In this document: piece after piece, positions 51,189 to 63,900 of the stretch
Position numbering within the stretch: position 1 is the first letter of the stretch
How the letters are laid out: the number at the start of each line of letters is the position of its first letter
Source of the DNA: Moringa oleifera
Taxonomy: Eukaryota; Streptophyta; Magnoliopsida; Brassicales; Moringaceae
Assembly: GCA_021397835.1 (NCBI GenBank)
Contig: JAJFZO010000168.1
Coordinates: 1,116,001-1,180,000, forward strand
Length of the DNA: 64,000 nt
Direction: 5' to 3'
Translations under genes and position numbers: made by a program
Notes under the pieces: generated by a model
What the model was told of the DNA's origin: nothing
The model's input: only the letters and a program-made list of their open reading frames with translations
The model's database searches: none

Positions 51189-51693
51189 TGGTGAAGATGG
51201 TTCTATAACAAAAAGATAAACAGAAAAAGGTGCAAACTTCTTTAAGGCATGTAAGATTACATTAAGCTTTAGGGTTAATTCATTCCCACCAGTTTCGATC
51301 TCACTAGATGCAAAAGGATAACAGTAAATTTCCTACAAGATATAATAAAGATCTCGGACTTGGTTTGCCCACTAGTAATCAAGTCTAATAATAATGGTAT
51401 TTTACAAAAGGATCGTTTTCTCAATTTTTTTCTGTGAATGAAAAAAGAAAGGAAGTGATTTAGAAGTAAAAGACTCGTCAATTTTGTACTCTTCAAATGT
51501 ATGTCAATCTGCATTAAGAATAGTTCTATTTATAGACTTTCTTGAAGAGATGTAACTTTTCATGAATGCGTCTTTTGATGAATAGACACATGTGTTCATA
51601 AAAGAACATACCTAAATGGAAAGATATGATTGTTCAAAAAGCCATCATTCTTGGAAGAATTTTTAGAACTTTTGATTTTGCAGATCCCTCACA
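51189..51693 (-). repeat. 5' LTR of copia E
   Basis: About 505 bp. On the minus strand it starts TGTGAGGGATCTGC. Its inner end, near 51189-51195, is uncertain by a few bases because caccaa/caccat is shared on both sides. I did not recognise a standard initiator-tRNA primer site next to it. Confidence 0.8.
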
Positions 51694-51698
51694 GGTGC

Positions 51699-52120
51699 CA
51701 TGATTCTATTCTTTCATGGGTTAAAGGGTTCCCATAAAATCCACTAATAAACCTCCACCTTGGCTTTACCAATCTGTATAGATCCAAGCATCAATGTGGG
51801 ATGCCAAGTAGGATTTGACTTCTATGTGAATATGCTTCCAAAACAAAGCCAAGCCTTCACTCTGACCGACATATTCTACTACTAAACAACCATCATCATA
51901 TGTTAAACTAAATCATATTTGCTCCAATTCTGTCTAAATGTTTTGTTCTCAAAAGAAAAACCATTCAGGAATTTAATTGCCTAACCAGCCTGGTTAGCTC
52001 ATGAACTATCCAAAGAGCCCTTAGACCTCAATAGTTTCAAACAAGGCAATTTATAATTTTCGACAAAGCTAGGTGACACTAATTTCTGTCGATTCTGAGA
52101 GATCCACAAGTTTTTGATTG
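51699..52120 (-). pseudogene. LINE ORF2 N-terminal endonuclease fragment
   Basis: Minus-strand reading in several frames gives VGQSEGLALFWK, IEVKSYLASHIDA and GFYGNPLTHERIESWH, the start of an L1 endonuclease (VGRSGGLALLW..., SYS.NHID, GFYG.P....R..SW). The last block continues directly into the LINE sequence on the far side of copia E, with LLRRLHS next. Confidence 0.7.
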
Positions 52121-52388
52121 TTTTCATCCAAGCAAACCTTTTTCAGTTATAAATTTGAATCCCCAAATAAAATTTTCTCCTGTGATCTGTTTCCCTTCTT
52201 AGAAAAAAGAGCTTATATATTAGTTTTATGCCAATATCGCTAATAGCCAAACCATTTCCAATTGGATTTTGTTTTTCTTGGCTTGGCACAAGGTGGTTTA
52301 CTACTTGCATAAGGTAGGTTAGAGTTTGCATGGGATATGTTTGTGATTGCATGGAGCAAGTTGGTGTTTACGAGACATGTGTTATACC

Positions 52389-53183
52389 ATCTCTAATGGC
52401 GGACACTAAAAATTACATTATTTTGATGTAAAAAAGCATATCGTTGAAATATTCTAACACCAAAACTTTTTCATCCTATATACATTAAAATGTATAATTA
52501 ATATTTTTAATAATATTTTTATAATAAATATCATTAAATAATATTTATAATATTAATCAATTTATTTAAAATAATAAAATAACTAATTTTATGTAATTTT
52601 TTATTAATTTATTTAAGAGAATAAAATATTTTTAATTAAATAATGTTTGAAATAATTTTTAAAAAACTAATAATTTATTTACTTAATTTTTATTCACTTA
52701 ATTTTTAAAATTAATTTTTAATTACTCTAATTTTGAGTCACTTAATTTCAAAATTAATTATTATAAGTAATTATTAGATATTATGTGATTTAAAATAAAA
52801 TTTATGTTGTAATCATTATTCTATTATTATATTTATTTTAATTATGATTTTAATTAGAACCAATTTTAGTTTTATTCTATTTTTTGGAGTTGAAATTATT
52901 TTTATCATTAATTTATAATTAATAATTTTTAAAATATATTTTTTACATAAAAAATTTACCATTATATATAATTTTAATATTATTTAAATATTTAATTAAG
53001 AAAAATAAATTAAATAATATTATGAATATGGATCTTATTTGAAAGCTTTTAATGAGATGTTTTTAATAATGTAATTATTTTATAATAATATAATTTATAT
53101 ATTTAATTATATATCAAAAACTTAATTAAATTGAAGATAAAAATAATTTAATAAAAATTAAAAAAAAATTAAAAGATGCTTGT
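52389..53183. mobile_element. AT-rich element, possible MITE related to 44617-45233
   Basis: Very AT-rich block of about 0.8 kb with no coding sequence. It starts atctctaatgg, similar to the atctccaatg terminus of the element at 44617-45233. It may end at attaaaagat near 53183. The target duplication is not convincing, so the boundaries and the relationship are tentative. Confidence 0.35.
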
Positions 53184-54965
53184 AACATATGACTACTACA
53201 TTATATCCCCTTAAATTTGATGTGGTTTTGTTTGTTAGGCTACATATTTAGCATTGTCTGCATGATTTTATTCTACATCACTTGTCATTTACACTGTAGT
53301 GATTATTTTATTGACAGATAAGAAGTATAATTAAAAAAATGTTATTATCTTTGATATATAATGTGTACTTAGGAATAAGTTTTCAACCATAGAAATAATA
53401 GGATATTTAAAGACCACAGTGTTGTGTTAGTAAAATTTTAAATTTGTCAAAAATAAATCTAATAGACTTAGCATAGTTTATAAAATGTACTATACTGATT
53501 TCACAAAGTTAGAACGACAAAATAACTTGGTACCCGACACACTCTTGCAATAGTTCTTACATTGATGAAGAATGTAAGAGCAAATATGATGTTCTAAGAA
53601 GTACTTACGTCAATGCTAGGAGGCTAAACTTTATTAGAGTAGATAGTGTCAATCTTGGTCTATTTAGTATTCAATATTGCTGACATACTAATGTTAGGAG
53701 TTGCTAATGATAGTAATTACACTCACAACCTGATGATTAAGATAGTTTGAGTGCCAAACAACTGGAATTTATCATTCACAAGCTTCACAAGCTTCATCAA
53801 TTGTGCTGCAACAATAGTTCAAACCAGAATAAATTGACATTTTATCTCATTAAAGTTGACAGTAACACAAGCATTGGGTTGACAGTAACACAAGCATGGC
53901 GACTCAGATGTAAAGTAATCATATGTTCACATGAACCGCTCAAATTCTAAACCATATGTACACTGCAAAATAATTTGCAACCTGCAATAAACCATATAAC
54001 CCCTCTAACTATCTCAAATTTTAGAATTGGGATGAATAGATCAACCATCAAGTAATAGAAGAAATTATTTAAATTTATGGGTGCTATGAAATCATATAAA
54101 CATTGGGTCTTTTGCAGCATTTTAAAATTTCATTCTGTGTGGCTAAACATGGAGTTCAGAAAAATGTGAAAAAAAAAAAATACTATCAAAACCATATCAC
54201 AATTTTGCAGCAACTTCAAAATCTTATTCCAAAATTTCTTGTCACCCTCAATTTCATGCAAACACAATAGCAGCCAAGATCACAAACTCTCATTCCGGAG
54301 ATCTGAGGTTAGTGTTGATTTTTATTAATTTTTTTCTAATTTTTCTTTCAATTTTTCTTTTCTTTAAAACATTCTTTTTCTTTCTGTTTTAATTTCACCT
54401 TTAATCCTTAATACCTAATTCTAATGTCATTTATATCAATGAATCAATTTAATCACATTGATAAATCAAATTTTCTTCAAAAAAATTTTAAAACTCACAT
54501 ATATAGGGACAAACATTGGAATTTTATGTCATATGTAAAAAAAAAAAAAAAAACATTTCTTGACGCTGGCTTCTCAACTGTTTTACTTTGAGCCTAGTTT
54601 TAGACCAGTCTTAATGCAACAGCTAACTAGGTTTTAAGTTTGGAAAGTATCTCCTCTCCTATGTTATCCAACTCCCCCTAAAGAGTCAGTCCATCTAGGG
54701 GCTTGCACTGACCAGAGAAACAATAAATATGTAAAAAGCTGCACCAAAATTTTCCAATGAAAAGATTCAAATGTTAGAAACAAGTTGTACAAATAATACA
54801 GCAGACGCCTAGCAAAAGACAAAAATTTAGGCATAATAACATGACATCCTTTGATACACCTGTCAGATCAGAATCCAAAATCCAGGATGCCACATGAAGA
54901 AAACTGACAAAGAGGAAGAAAATGCAACTCAAAAAGCATAATCACAAGAAGTTACCAAATCCATC
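53184..54965. other. Intergenic sequence downstream of the HAD-like gene
   Basis: No gene was recognised. It includes the 24-bp near-tandem repeat at 53855-53898 (gttgacagtaacacaagcat twice) and an A-run at 54537-54554 that may be an old retroposon tail. The last few hundred bases probably hold the 3' UTR of the minus-strand gene. Confidence 0.4.
53855..53898 (+). repeat. 24-bp tandem duplication
   Basis: gttgacagtaacacaagcat occurs at 53855 and again at 53879, an exact short duplication. Confidence 0.9.
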
Positions 54966-57900
54966 TCATGACTTTCGCTTGTGCAGTAATTTAGAGATTG
55001 TCAGGTCAGCACCTCCAAATCCATCCATTACAGCAGCTGCTGAAGGGAACTCGGCTCTAGAAGTCAAGCTATAGAAACAATTATCAACAAAAAATGCGAA
55101 TGGAGCAACATAGACCAAATTATCAACAAGATTAAAAAGTATGAATATGTTATGCACAGAATTCAGAGTAGGGCTATGCAATTTCGTAGCAAAATACCAC
55201 AGCAGAATTACACATATATCTTAAGTATTGTTAAGAATAACTTCATATTTCTTCAAAGGAAAAAGAGAAAAAACAAAAACAAAAAAGTGACAGGTTCTTG
55301 TTTCAGTTCATCTAAAATCACAAGAAAAAGAAAATAAACATCTACCTGCTCCGCAAAACAATGCAAGTCATGCCTATTTGCTCCGCTCCAGCCACTCCAG
55401 ATTGGCTTCCTGCAATAAGGACACAATTGTAGACAGGTAACCCTGCATATTCTGCACCCGCACGCAAGGCAGCAACAATCTTCTGTAAGCTGGATAACCC
55501 CCAACATGTTAGTAAAAGTGAAGAAAGCACAGGATAATTAGGAACAAACTAACATAAACGGGTAACAGAAGAAATGTCATTTAATCTTATACACAGTTAA
55601 CCATTCAAAATGAAGAAGACATGTAGTGTCAAATTGGGAGAAAGCAACAAATTGCTAATGCACAAATTGAATACACAGTCTGAGATTGAAATCAAGCAGA
55701 ATATCAAGCAAACGCTTGGTTAAGTTTAAGATACTATAATGTGAAGTTGAAATCTATACCTAGTCCAGAAAAGTTGAACTGAACTTTGCTTTCTAATTCT
55801 ATCTTCCCAATTATCTCCAAAGTGATGAATGGTATATATCAACATAGCCTACATTCTTTTCTCCTCTAAGCATTATACCACTGGAGTCTCCCAGAATTTT
55901 TCTATTTTTTCAAATAAAAAAATACCTAATCTCAAACAAACTTCCTCAACCAACATTTACTTAAATCTCTTCATTTGATCAGATTGTTTATACTACTCAT
56001 AACAGTGTTTTTATACTGTCTTTCTTTCGTGGGAGGGTAAATTTTGTTCATGATAAAAAGAAGAGAGGTTGTAAGCACACCAAAAATTTGAACAAACGAA
56101 TCATTTCTGCTTTTCAACTCATTAGTAAATGGAGACTATAAAAAGCAATCAAGTGGCTAGGATCCGTAGCATAAAAACTCAGTCTGAAACATCCATTTAG
56201 CATTAGGGTCAAGAGGATCTCTCCAATTGATAAGCTACCAAAGGAAGTCACCATGACATGAAAGTATGGTTTTTGATCGCCTATATTCTGCACGAAAAAC
56301 AGAAATTTTAGCATACTATTTCCTCAAAGAGCACTAGAAGGTAAAACAAGATTTGCAAAAGTGCCTCAGCAAGGTAACAAATCCACCACAATGACAGTAT
56401 GATGCTTGTCCATTTGACTGGGCAAAGCAAGCAAATAGGTTTGGTCCAATTTTATGAATTATAGAGCATGGACCAATGACTCCAGTAGGAAGCTTTTGGA
56501 GAAATGCAACCATGATATAATTGCCTACATGAATTCCTTACCTACAAAAGACATCACCAGCAATTTTATAATCTGTATCTTTTAATGCATTTCCCTCCAA
56601 TCTCAAAATACAAATCATCATCCTGCTGGGTGATATAATCCATATTCAGGAGCATGGAGAACAAGGTGAATGGGTTTAAGGCTATAGTAGCCATCCAAAT
56701 CTTAAAAGGGCTTGCAAATAAACCTATTGAAAAATTTATTCATAAGCAAATTAAACAACAGGTAACACCCAACCACAATTTTTCACTTTATAGGACATTT
56801 AAGCATGTTAACAAATTACAATTAACAACTTAATTTACTCAGTAGCACAAGGATGGAAATCTTGACAGATTTCAAGCTAGTGGCAAGGAATTTCCAGTGT
56901 CTTCCAGGAGAGTAAAGAAACTTGATGCCCTATCACACTATGGAAGAAGGGAAACCATGGAGTTTAAGTGCCAGAATAAAAACAATTTAGACATGCAAAG
57001 TATCAGTTGTTTGACTGAAAAGCATGGAGTGAGCCATCTCGTAGCACCTATCAACTACAAGTATGACTTGCTACAACTATGACATACTCATGTCCTAGAG
57101 CTGCTCTCAACAACCCAAAAAGAAAATCTTGTACTGCATCAAAACGATGTCAGGAGCAACTGTGCAAAAGATATTTATTTTTTTCTTATTGCTTAAAATG
57201 ATTGATACAAGCATATATAAATATATATATATATATGTACCTAGTTTGGGAGAGTATCATCCCCAAAAATTAGGAAAGCTCACAAATCTCGCACAGTTAC
57301 AACTAAATGCAAAGAAACAGGGAAATAAAAAATGACCCTCTACTTTCTAATTTTACACTGTAAATTAACTTCCTAAGAAATTTAAATTCAACACTCTCCC
57401 TCAAGCTGATGAATAGATATCTTCTATTCCCAGCTTGTCTGCAGTCACAAGATAAGCACTAGCTAAACCCTTGGTCAACATGTTCGTCATTTTCTTGCGA
57501 GTGAAAACATAAAGTGTGCAAATCAACCCACTTTCCAAAAACTCCTTTATAAAAACTTAATCAATTTCAATATGCTTAGTTCTACCATCTTGAACTAAGT
57601 GTGTGCCACTAATGGCTAACTTGTTGTCACACTAAAGGCCCATTCATCCTTACCATTTAATCTTGAGGTCATGCAAGATAATCCTCATCCATAAAAGTTC
57701 ACAGATTACATGTTCCATGGCTCTGAATTCTGTTTATTGCATTTAACCTAGCCATCATAGATTACTTCTTGCTATTCCAAGTAACTAGGTTTCCATAGAG
57801 TAGGGTACAATACCCAGTAGTTGATCTTCTATCTATGACTGAAACTGTCCAATCTGCATCTGTGTAGACTTCAACAGTCTGGCTTTTCAAGTCTCTTTAA

Positions 57901-60900
57901 ACATGACATTTGCAAGAGTAGTTATGAGGTAGTGTAACACTCTATACACTGCTTGGAAATGATTATTATTCCAACTATTCATGAACTGACTTATTACACT
58001 CACAACATATGCTATGTTTGGCTGTGTAGTAGACAAGTATATTAGCTTTGCTAAAAGTTTATGATATCTTCCTCTATCCACTACTTCATCATCTCTAGCT
58101 TCACTTATATAGATGCATCAATTGTTTGCAACCTAACTAAACACAAATCATACCCGCAAAACCGTAGGTCAACAAACTAGACTAAACCCAAATACAACCC
58201 AACCTGATCTTCAATCTAGTGGGAAATTACCCAATCGTCCTATTGCTCTTAGGAGCAACCAAATGGAAGAACCCAACCTTCATGATTGCCAGAAGCAAAA
58301 TTATAGGCTCTACGAGAGAAGGGCTTATGTTTCCACTGCGATGAGAAATTTGGAAATGGTCAGTGCGGCAAAACCAACCGTAAGTTTTACTGGTTTTGCA
58401 TGAGGACGAAAATAGAGCCGCTTGTGAGCTGAATGAAGAACTCTTGAAAGAGAATCTTGTAGTCAAGGAAAACTTCGAGTCATCCATCAACTCTATTGTG
58501 GGATTAACCAACACAACACGATGAAGATTAAAGGACAATTTGGTCACCACAAGGTAGTGCTTATTATCGATTGTGTGGGGCAACCCATAATTTTATTCCT
58601 CACTAGTTAGTCTAAAAATTAATTTTGATTTATATGACAATGGACTATGGGGTGATCCTAGAGATTGGGGTGGCATGCGAACGAGAGAAGAATTTGTAAG
58701 GAAGTGATTATCTCAGTGGAAGGATTAATTGTAGTAGAAGAATTTTTTACCCAAATCCAAGGAGCATTGACATTATTATTGAAATGAAATGGTCTCAACT
58801 TTGATGAGATGCAAGTAAATTGAAAGAGATTGGTTATGACCTTCAGCATGGGGAATGCTATGATGACTTTAAAAGGAGACCCAAGATTAGGTAAGATGTT
58901 CATATCTCTTAGGACAATGAGGAAAGCCATTCAATATGTAAGGAAAGGCATTAGGTGGAATTAGGAAGTGTAGGGGTGGGAGGGGATGTTATGGCGTCTG
59001 ATTTAATTCTTAGCAACTTTTAAGAATTATTGTAGGAACACCAACAAGTACTTGAGAGAGTAAAAGGACTCCCACCAACCACAATGCCCGTCATGCTACG
59101 CGACCCATTAAAAGAGTTCCCACGATGAATGCCCAACCTTATCACTATCCACACTTTCAAAACAAATATGATAAAAAGGCATGCTAAGGAGATGTTGGCA
59201 ACAAGCATAATTTAACCTAGTATCAACTTATTTTTGAGTCCAATATTGTTGGTTAAGAAAAAGGATGCCAATTAGAGATTTTGGGTGGACTATCGTGCTC
59301 TTAGCAAAGCCACCATTCCTAATAAACATATTGATGAGCTGTTAGATGAACTACATGGAGCTACGATGTTTTTAAAGTTAGATATGAGATCGAGGCATCA
59401 GTAGATTAGAGTTAAATAAGAGCATGCACCCAAGACAGTTTTTAGGGATGCATGAAAGGCATTATGAGTGCCTAGTTATGTCATTTGGACTCATCAACAC
59501 TCCCTCTACTTTCTAGTCGATAATGAATATGATATTCAAAGAATTCTTCGTACATTATTATTGTAACTTTTGATGATATCTTGCTGTATAACAAGAATTT
59601 GGAAGAACATCAGAAGCACTTGGACTTGGTCTTAATGACATTGGATAAGCATCAGTTTTATGTTAATGAAAAGAAATGTCTCTTTGCTCAATCAAGGATA
59701 GACTATTTAGGTCACATTATGTTGGAGGCAGGGGTTCGACAAATTCAACAAAGTGGCATCTATAATAAATTGGCCAACTCCTCATCCCTCTATGAGCTAA
59801 AGTGATCTTGGGTTTTATGAGGCATTACCAGTGCTTTATGACTGGATATGGTGCTATTGTGTGGTCTTTCACTCAACTTGAAAAAGATTCATTTGGATGG
59901 AATGGAAAGGCAAAAGAGGTATTCAATAAGTTGAAACATGCTACGTCCTCAACGACAAGGCCTAGAAGTTGTAATTATGCAAGGTCATCAATCCATAGCT
60001 TATTTTAGTTAGGTGATATTTGTTACAGCTCAAGCTAAATTAGTGTATCAATATGGTAATACTCTTGGCTATTCAAAAGTGGAGGCATTATGTGTCACAC
60101 AGGTGATTTGCGACGTGCACTGACCAACACAGCATTAAGTTCTTCTTAGAACAAAGAATGGGGAGTGAAGGTCATCAAAGTTGGGTATATAAGCTCTTGA
60201 GGCATGATTTCGACATCTAATATCCCTTAGGTTCAGATAACAAAAGAACTTATGCTTTTCCTAAGGTATGAGTCGATGTACAATAGATCATAGTATTTTT
60301 CCAAATTCTAGATACATAAACTGTGAGTTCTCAAGTAGATGGAGATGAGAAGCTTTCTAAAATTAAATATGATTAATTGATGAATTCAGATTTCTGAGCA
60401 AATTACAATATACTACTGTATAAAAAGCAACTAGTTTTTCCTCCACCATCAACTTTAATTATTGCACTATTGCAGGAATATTATGATAGCCCAATGAGGG
60501 TTCACTCTAGGTTTTTGCGTGCTTATAAACACAATTAAGTTATATTGAGCTAGGATGAAGAAGGATGTCTAAAACTATGTGAAGTAGTGCATTGTGTGTT
60601 AGCAAAGCAAGCACCTAGCATTATCGTCAATGATGTCGCTTCAACCTTCGCCACTTCTAGAGCTTGTTTGGGATGATCTTAGAATAACTTCTATAGAAGG
60701 TTTACTTAAATAAGAGGGGTTTGATTCCATTTTGCTAATGATTGATAAGTTGAGCAAGTATGCTCATTTTATTTTGTTGCATCATCCTTATACTACTCAA
60801 CTGTTGCAACGGATTTCATTAAAGTGGTGGTGCAATTACATAACATACCCCATTTCATAATTTTCGACAGAGACAATATTTTTGAGTCATTTCTAAATTG

Positions 60901-63900
60901 AGTTATTTAGATTACAAGGCATATGTCTCAAACGAAGCACCAATTATCTCCTTCAACTGACAAACAAACAAATGTAATTAGTACAAGTCTTACAAATATC
61001 TTCGCTGTTTTACTTATCATAAGCTTAAACAGTGGAGTAATTGGTTATCTTGAGTCAAATATTTGTATAATACCACCTCCACCAAGTTGTATATGACAGA
61101 GACCCTTTCCCACTCTTTTGTTTTCATTATGACACTACATCAATCTCTTCAATGGACCATCTTGAAGAACTTAAGACCTATCTAGCTTGTGCATAGTCCA
61201 AGATGAAACGAGATAATAGACAAACATCGAAGGGATGTGGAAGCTCTGACCATACTTCCTCAAATCCTTGGCCACCAAGGTGAATAAGAAACTAGCTCCC
61301 ACTATTTTGTCCCATTCAAGGTGTTGTAAAGAATTGGCTAAGTTGCTTATAATTTAGAATTGCCTTCCTGCACTTTAATCCATCTTGTTTTTCATGTCTC
61401 TCAATTTCAAAGAGTTTTAGGTTCCTCCACTACTTGTCTGTCCCTGCCTCCTCATTTAGGTGCTGATCTTGAATGGTCAGTTGAGCCAAAAGCCATACTT
61501 GGCATTCATCCCAATCCCGTAGGTTCTTCCCATGAACATGAAGTGTTGGTCAAGTGAAAGGGACAAGTAGACTTTGAAGCTTATTGGGAGCCACATGACA
61601 CCATTCAGCACCAATTTCCTTCATTCCACCTTGAGAACAAGGTGTCTATTCCAAGAAGGATGATGATAAACCTTCAATAGAATAAAGGACCAGAGTTTGT
61701 TACTAATGACATGAGAGTGGTATAGGGATCTGTTTAGTTAGTTATGAGGTATATGAGTGAAAATATGAAAGGTGACCCATGTTCAAGCTAATTTTTGGCG
61801 TTGAGTACCAATGGAAGAGAAATAGCCTCTCAAATTGCTACCACAGTCCATATTTCCCCTTTCTTTTCAATAACATCTAGATTTGAATTTACTTCTTCTA
61901 TTTGGTCTCAATCATGCTATAATCTCCATTATTTTTTTTTTTTTTCCCTTTTTTATCTTTATGTGACCTCCCATGAAAGATAAAATCTTCCGTAGTAGCT
62001 AGTACTTGCCTCTTTTCCTTTTCAGTTCTTGTTCCCTTCATTTGGCTTTAGTTTCCTTTACCGTAATTGCATCCTTTATCATAGTATCTAAACAAAATTA
62101 CAAAGTTCTACATCGACGCATTAAATGAGATTTTCATTCATATTACTCTTTGTAATCCAGCATTGCCTTGGCATTATTTCCATGCTTCCTCCTCAGTAGC
62201 TGCTTTATATCATGGCCAACGACAATGCAAATACAGGGCAACATGATGAACAAATCTGCAATCACTGGGCAGCTTTATCAACTACAGAACAAATTGTGCA
62301 AAAGTTCTGCAAGTGAAGACTTGGAAAAGTCTTAAGCACCCTAATGGCCAACTCCCAGGACAGAGATACTTGAATCTCAATGATGTGGGTTCATTTCTCT
62401 TCTGATGGAGGTAAGTCAAGAAAGAACTATTGTGATGTGTGATGAACTTCATCAAAGTTACCACCCAGGGTATTGGGCATCATACCGATTTGGTTCGCAG
62501 ATCTCAATTACTTGATCTCCCAAGTCATGGGATCAATCCCAAAGAATTGTTGAACTTAACAGGTAAACTGCAATACAGGTTATTTTAGGCACAGTCCTAC
62601 CCCTGTGCTTCACCTGTCCTTTTGACTCCTAGAAAAGGGTGGATTTTATGATGTGTATATACATATATATACATATACATATATATACATATACATACAT
62701 ACATACATATATATATATATTCCTTTCCCTTTCAACTAGTGAAAAAGAAAAGAGGAAGACAAAAGAAGTAGAATTAAATTAACCTTTCAGATGAGCTTGT
62801 ATCAATATCAACACTCAACTTTAGCATTGATGCAACCTCCTCCGCTATCCTCTGTTTCTCAGCAGAGGCTGGTCCACAAATCAAAAACAGAGCACTTCAG
62901 TATTCACTTTTATGCATTAAAATGCATGAAATATAACAATCCTAACCAAAACAAGCTCGAGATCCAACCTGCTTTTTTTGCTTCTTTTGCTAGTTGCTCA
63001 TCCAGACCAGATGACATTCCTTTGCCAAGCACAAGCTGTCCATACAAACTCTGCTCTACCTCCTCATTCCCAATAATCTTTATGTGCGAAGCTCTTTCGT
63101 GGCCAAGCTTTTCAATAATGGATCTAATTATTGTCAAGACCAAAAAGGTAATATTTGAGCTCAAGGATATATAAATAGTGAACATAGAAATGATTCAAAA
63201 GAACAGAACACAACCTAGTCTATTTAGAGGTAGAATTCACTTTATTCATTGAAAAGGAATGAGAAGTCATCAAGACCATCAAGGGAGGAGTTAGACCACC
63301 TAGCAACCATGATCAGGCCTGAGATTATGCCAGTTGCCGGAAGGCTTCGCTTATTCCAACAAATTATGTTCACAATGGTTTTCAGAAGTCGTTTTTGAAT
63401 TGTGATATTTGGGAATCAGGTGTCCAGTATAACAAAGATTCAATGAACTGAAATTTGAATAACATCGATATTTTCCAAAGCTCAAATTGGTATTCATGAA
63501 GGATGAAAATCAATCAACTAACAACATGAGAACATCAAAAAAAAATAAAAAAAACCATGTCCTAGATGCTTTTGAATAAACCAAGTCCCTGCCTCTCAAA
63601 GACATCATCAAGATGGTAATCAATCAATTTTGGGAAGAAACCAATCATGCCAACAGAAGAGGTTCCCTTATCTTAGTACATGCGACATTGAGTTTTCAAC
63701 TAATTTACAGAGCAAGATGCTTCATTATTTATATGTCAAAAAGAATTGCTGCAAACAAACCATGAAAGAAAGCGAAAGGAAATCATGAACTTACGTGATA
63801 ATTAAAGAAAATTTTTATATTTCAAAACATTCTAGCAATTCCAGTAATTAATGAAATGTACCGGGCAACTTTCTCGCCACTTTTACTGTAGGAGGTTAGG

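Larger units (their letters stand above)
46271..51693 (-). mobile_element. Ty1/copia retrotransposon E with two LTRs, inserted in the LINE
   Basis: A minus-strand copia element with both LTRs (5' LTR about 51189-51693, 3' LTR about 46265-46788). The order is gag with zinc knuckle, protease, integrase, reverse transcriptase, RNase H and polypurine tract (ggtgggagat on the minus strand, about 46789-46798). It splits the LINE endonuclease. Flanking ggtgc (51694-51698) and ggtgg (46266-46270) may be a 5-bp target duplication with one change. Frames are broken throughout, so it is no longer autonomous. Confidence 0.85.
41576..52300 (-). mobile_element. L1-type LINE, interrupted by two later insertions
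   Basis: A minus-strand non-LTR retrotransposon. ORF2 pieces appear in the right order. The start of the endonuclease is at about 52120-51699. After a copia insertion, the rest of the endonuclease is at 46265-45900, the reverse transcriptase at about 45340-43800 (itself broken by a 617-bp element), the connection/zinc region at about 43400-42800 and a plant-L1 RNase H domain at 42545-42080. A T-run at about 41576-41590 is a possible reverse complement of its poly(A) tail. Each part has stops. ORF1 was not identified; it would lie above 52120, where another AT-rich insertion sits. Confidence 0.8.
58240..61690 (+). mobile_element. Ty3/gypsy (chromovirus-like) retrotransposon coding region, broken
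   Basis: Plus-strand gypsy element in the HAD-like gene's intron, antisense to that gene. Domain order: gag knuckle ([19 protein letters not shown], 58316-58372), protease region ([13 protein letters not shown], about 58479), reverse transcriptase (59250-59810), RNase H (59815-60200), integrase (about 60470-61170) and a chromodomain-like tail (61360-61640). LTRs were not identified on either side. Many stops are present. Confidence 0.8.

Noticed and set aside
58227..58583. 118-codon minus-strand open frame in the HAD-like gene's large intron
   Set aside because: It is the reverse strand of the gypsy gag-knuckle and protease region, which has the recognisable motifs.
62791..63185. 127-codon plus-strand open frame at the right edge
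   Set aside because: It overlaps two phased minus-strand exons of the HAD-like gene and shows no family motif.
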